Assembly (NCBI GenBank): GCA_913051705.1
Contig: CAJXCW010000013.1
Span: forward strand, 1-42,187
Direction: 5' to 3'
DNA length: 42,187 nt
DNA from: an uncultured bacterium
GTDB taxonomy: Bacteria; JAAXHH01
The first letter of the stretch is position 1. Each line of letters begins with the position of its first letter. The translations under genes were made by a program, and so were the position numbers. Below the pieces are notes generated by a model that worked only from the letters and a program-made list of their open reading frames with translations, was not told where the DNA came from and did no database searches. This document shows, piece after piece, positions 41,716 to 42,187 of the stretch.

Positions 41716-42187
41716 CCCGATGCCGAATGGTTGGTGCTAAGACGTCTGATTCCTCCTGCCAAAACCGGAGGACATCCTCGCACCGTGGACATGCGAGAGA
41801 TTCTCAACGGTTTGTTTTATGTGACCCGTAGTGGCTGTAGTTGGCGCTTATTGCCGCATGATCTGCCCCCTGGAGTACGGTCTACGACTACTTCCGGCGA
41901 TATCGCAAAGACGGTACCTGGAAAAAGCTCAACACCGGCTTGCGCGAGATGGTGCGCCTTCAAGAGGGAAGAGAGGCAACGCCCAGTGCCGCGATCATTG
42001 ATACCCAGAGCGTGAAGACCACGGAAAAAGGGAGTCCAGAGGCTTTGACGGCGGCAAAAACGTCAAAGGCCGTAAGCGCCATATGTTAGTAAACATCCTG
42101 GGGCTTGTATTACTTGTTGTGGTCCATTCCGCCGGGGCCTCAGATCCTGCCGGCGCTCGTCTTTTGCTGCCCCAAATCCTGGGACTG
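41716..42187 (+). pseudogene. IS5-family transposase, two frameshifts, cut by window edge
   Basis: Frame 1 reads DAEWLVLRRLIPPAKTGGHP to LLPHDLPP; after a CCCCC run the homology continues in frame 3 with WSTVYDYFRRYRKDGTWKKL and the DDE-motif segment [15 protein letters not shown]; then in frame 2 with [15 protein letters not shown] and the LVNILGLV strand to the edge. Each shift equals one lost base. The usual N-terminal residues before DAEW and a left inverted repeat are not visible, so the blaR1 junction (about 41700-41718) is not a clean IS end. Programmed frameshifting is known in some IS5 groups but two shifts argue for decay. Confidence 0.88.

Noticed and set aside
41698-42015. IS5 transposase as a programmed-frameshift two-ORF element
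   Set aside because: The first shift at CCCCC could be programmed, but a second shift near GGGAGTCCAGAGG is also needed, so decay is more likely.

Overview
The window is a bacterial chromosome segment of moderate GC content, judged by eye rather than computed. It carries a Gram-negative-type envelope system: an RND efflux operon, LPP20-like lipoproteins and periplasmic proteins. The tRNAs lack an encoded CCA. The accessory genes (two PhyH dioxygenases, a Gfo/Idh/MocA oxidoreductase, a DgoD-like dehydratase, a GH43-like beta-propeller, a NagB/PIG-L fusion and a YtcJ-type amidohydrolase remnant) resemble the repertoires of uncultured lineages such as Poribacteria or Latescibacterota. That placement is inference and is weak.

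Layout. 1-3763 (minus strand) is an information-processing island: ybaB, dnaX, a long Alu-containing SRP RNA, tRNA-Ala(CGC), tRNA-Ser(GGA), tRNA-Ser(CGA), tadA and tRNA-Arg(ACG). 3893-12357 (minus) is a long same-strand run: enolase, an FtsB/DivIC-like protein, RecO, a repeat protein with an EF-hand-like loop, a PfkB kinase-like protein, KDPG aldolase, GalU, a collapsed hybrid histidine kinase, a glucuronokinase-like GHMP kinase and a gamma-carbonic-anhydrase-like protein. 12462-15864 (minus) holds a caspase-like secreted protein without a visible catalytic Cys and a large VWA membrane protein. 16229-22875 (plus) holds a small dihaem cytochrome, an MBL hydrolase, a DUF4412 protein, an MTAN-like nucleosidase, a DgoD-like dehydratase, a GH43-like protein, an amidohydrolase pseudogene and an Sfp-type PPTase. 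22964-30746 holds LPP20-like proteins, gene remnants, a zinc-ribbon membrane protein with a 15-bp minisatellite, NagB/PIG-L, two PhyH proteins and a Gfo/Idh oxidoreductase. 30998-40749 (plus) is an apparent envelope-stress and efflux cluster: ECF sigma, zinc-finger anti-sigma, Spy-like protein, membrane fusion protein and two tandem RND permeases. 40873-42187 holds a perfect palindromic operator, blaI with an apparent ATA start, a decayed blaR1 and a frameshifted IS5-family transposase running off the end.

Two themes stand out. First, many intergenic gaps contain hairpins or short arrays built from degenerate 7-10 nt words. They fall into several unrelated word families, and two copies of one family share an exact 25-mer about 4.6 kb apart. 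Second, several genes look internally deleted or decayed: the hybrid kinase, the amidohydrolase, an AIM24 start fragment, a TIM-barrel C-terminal fragment and blaR1 joined to a transposase. This suggests either active deletional decay or assembly collapse, and read-level checks would separate the two.
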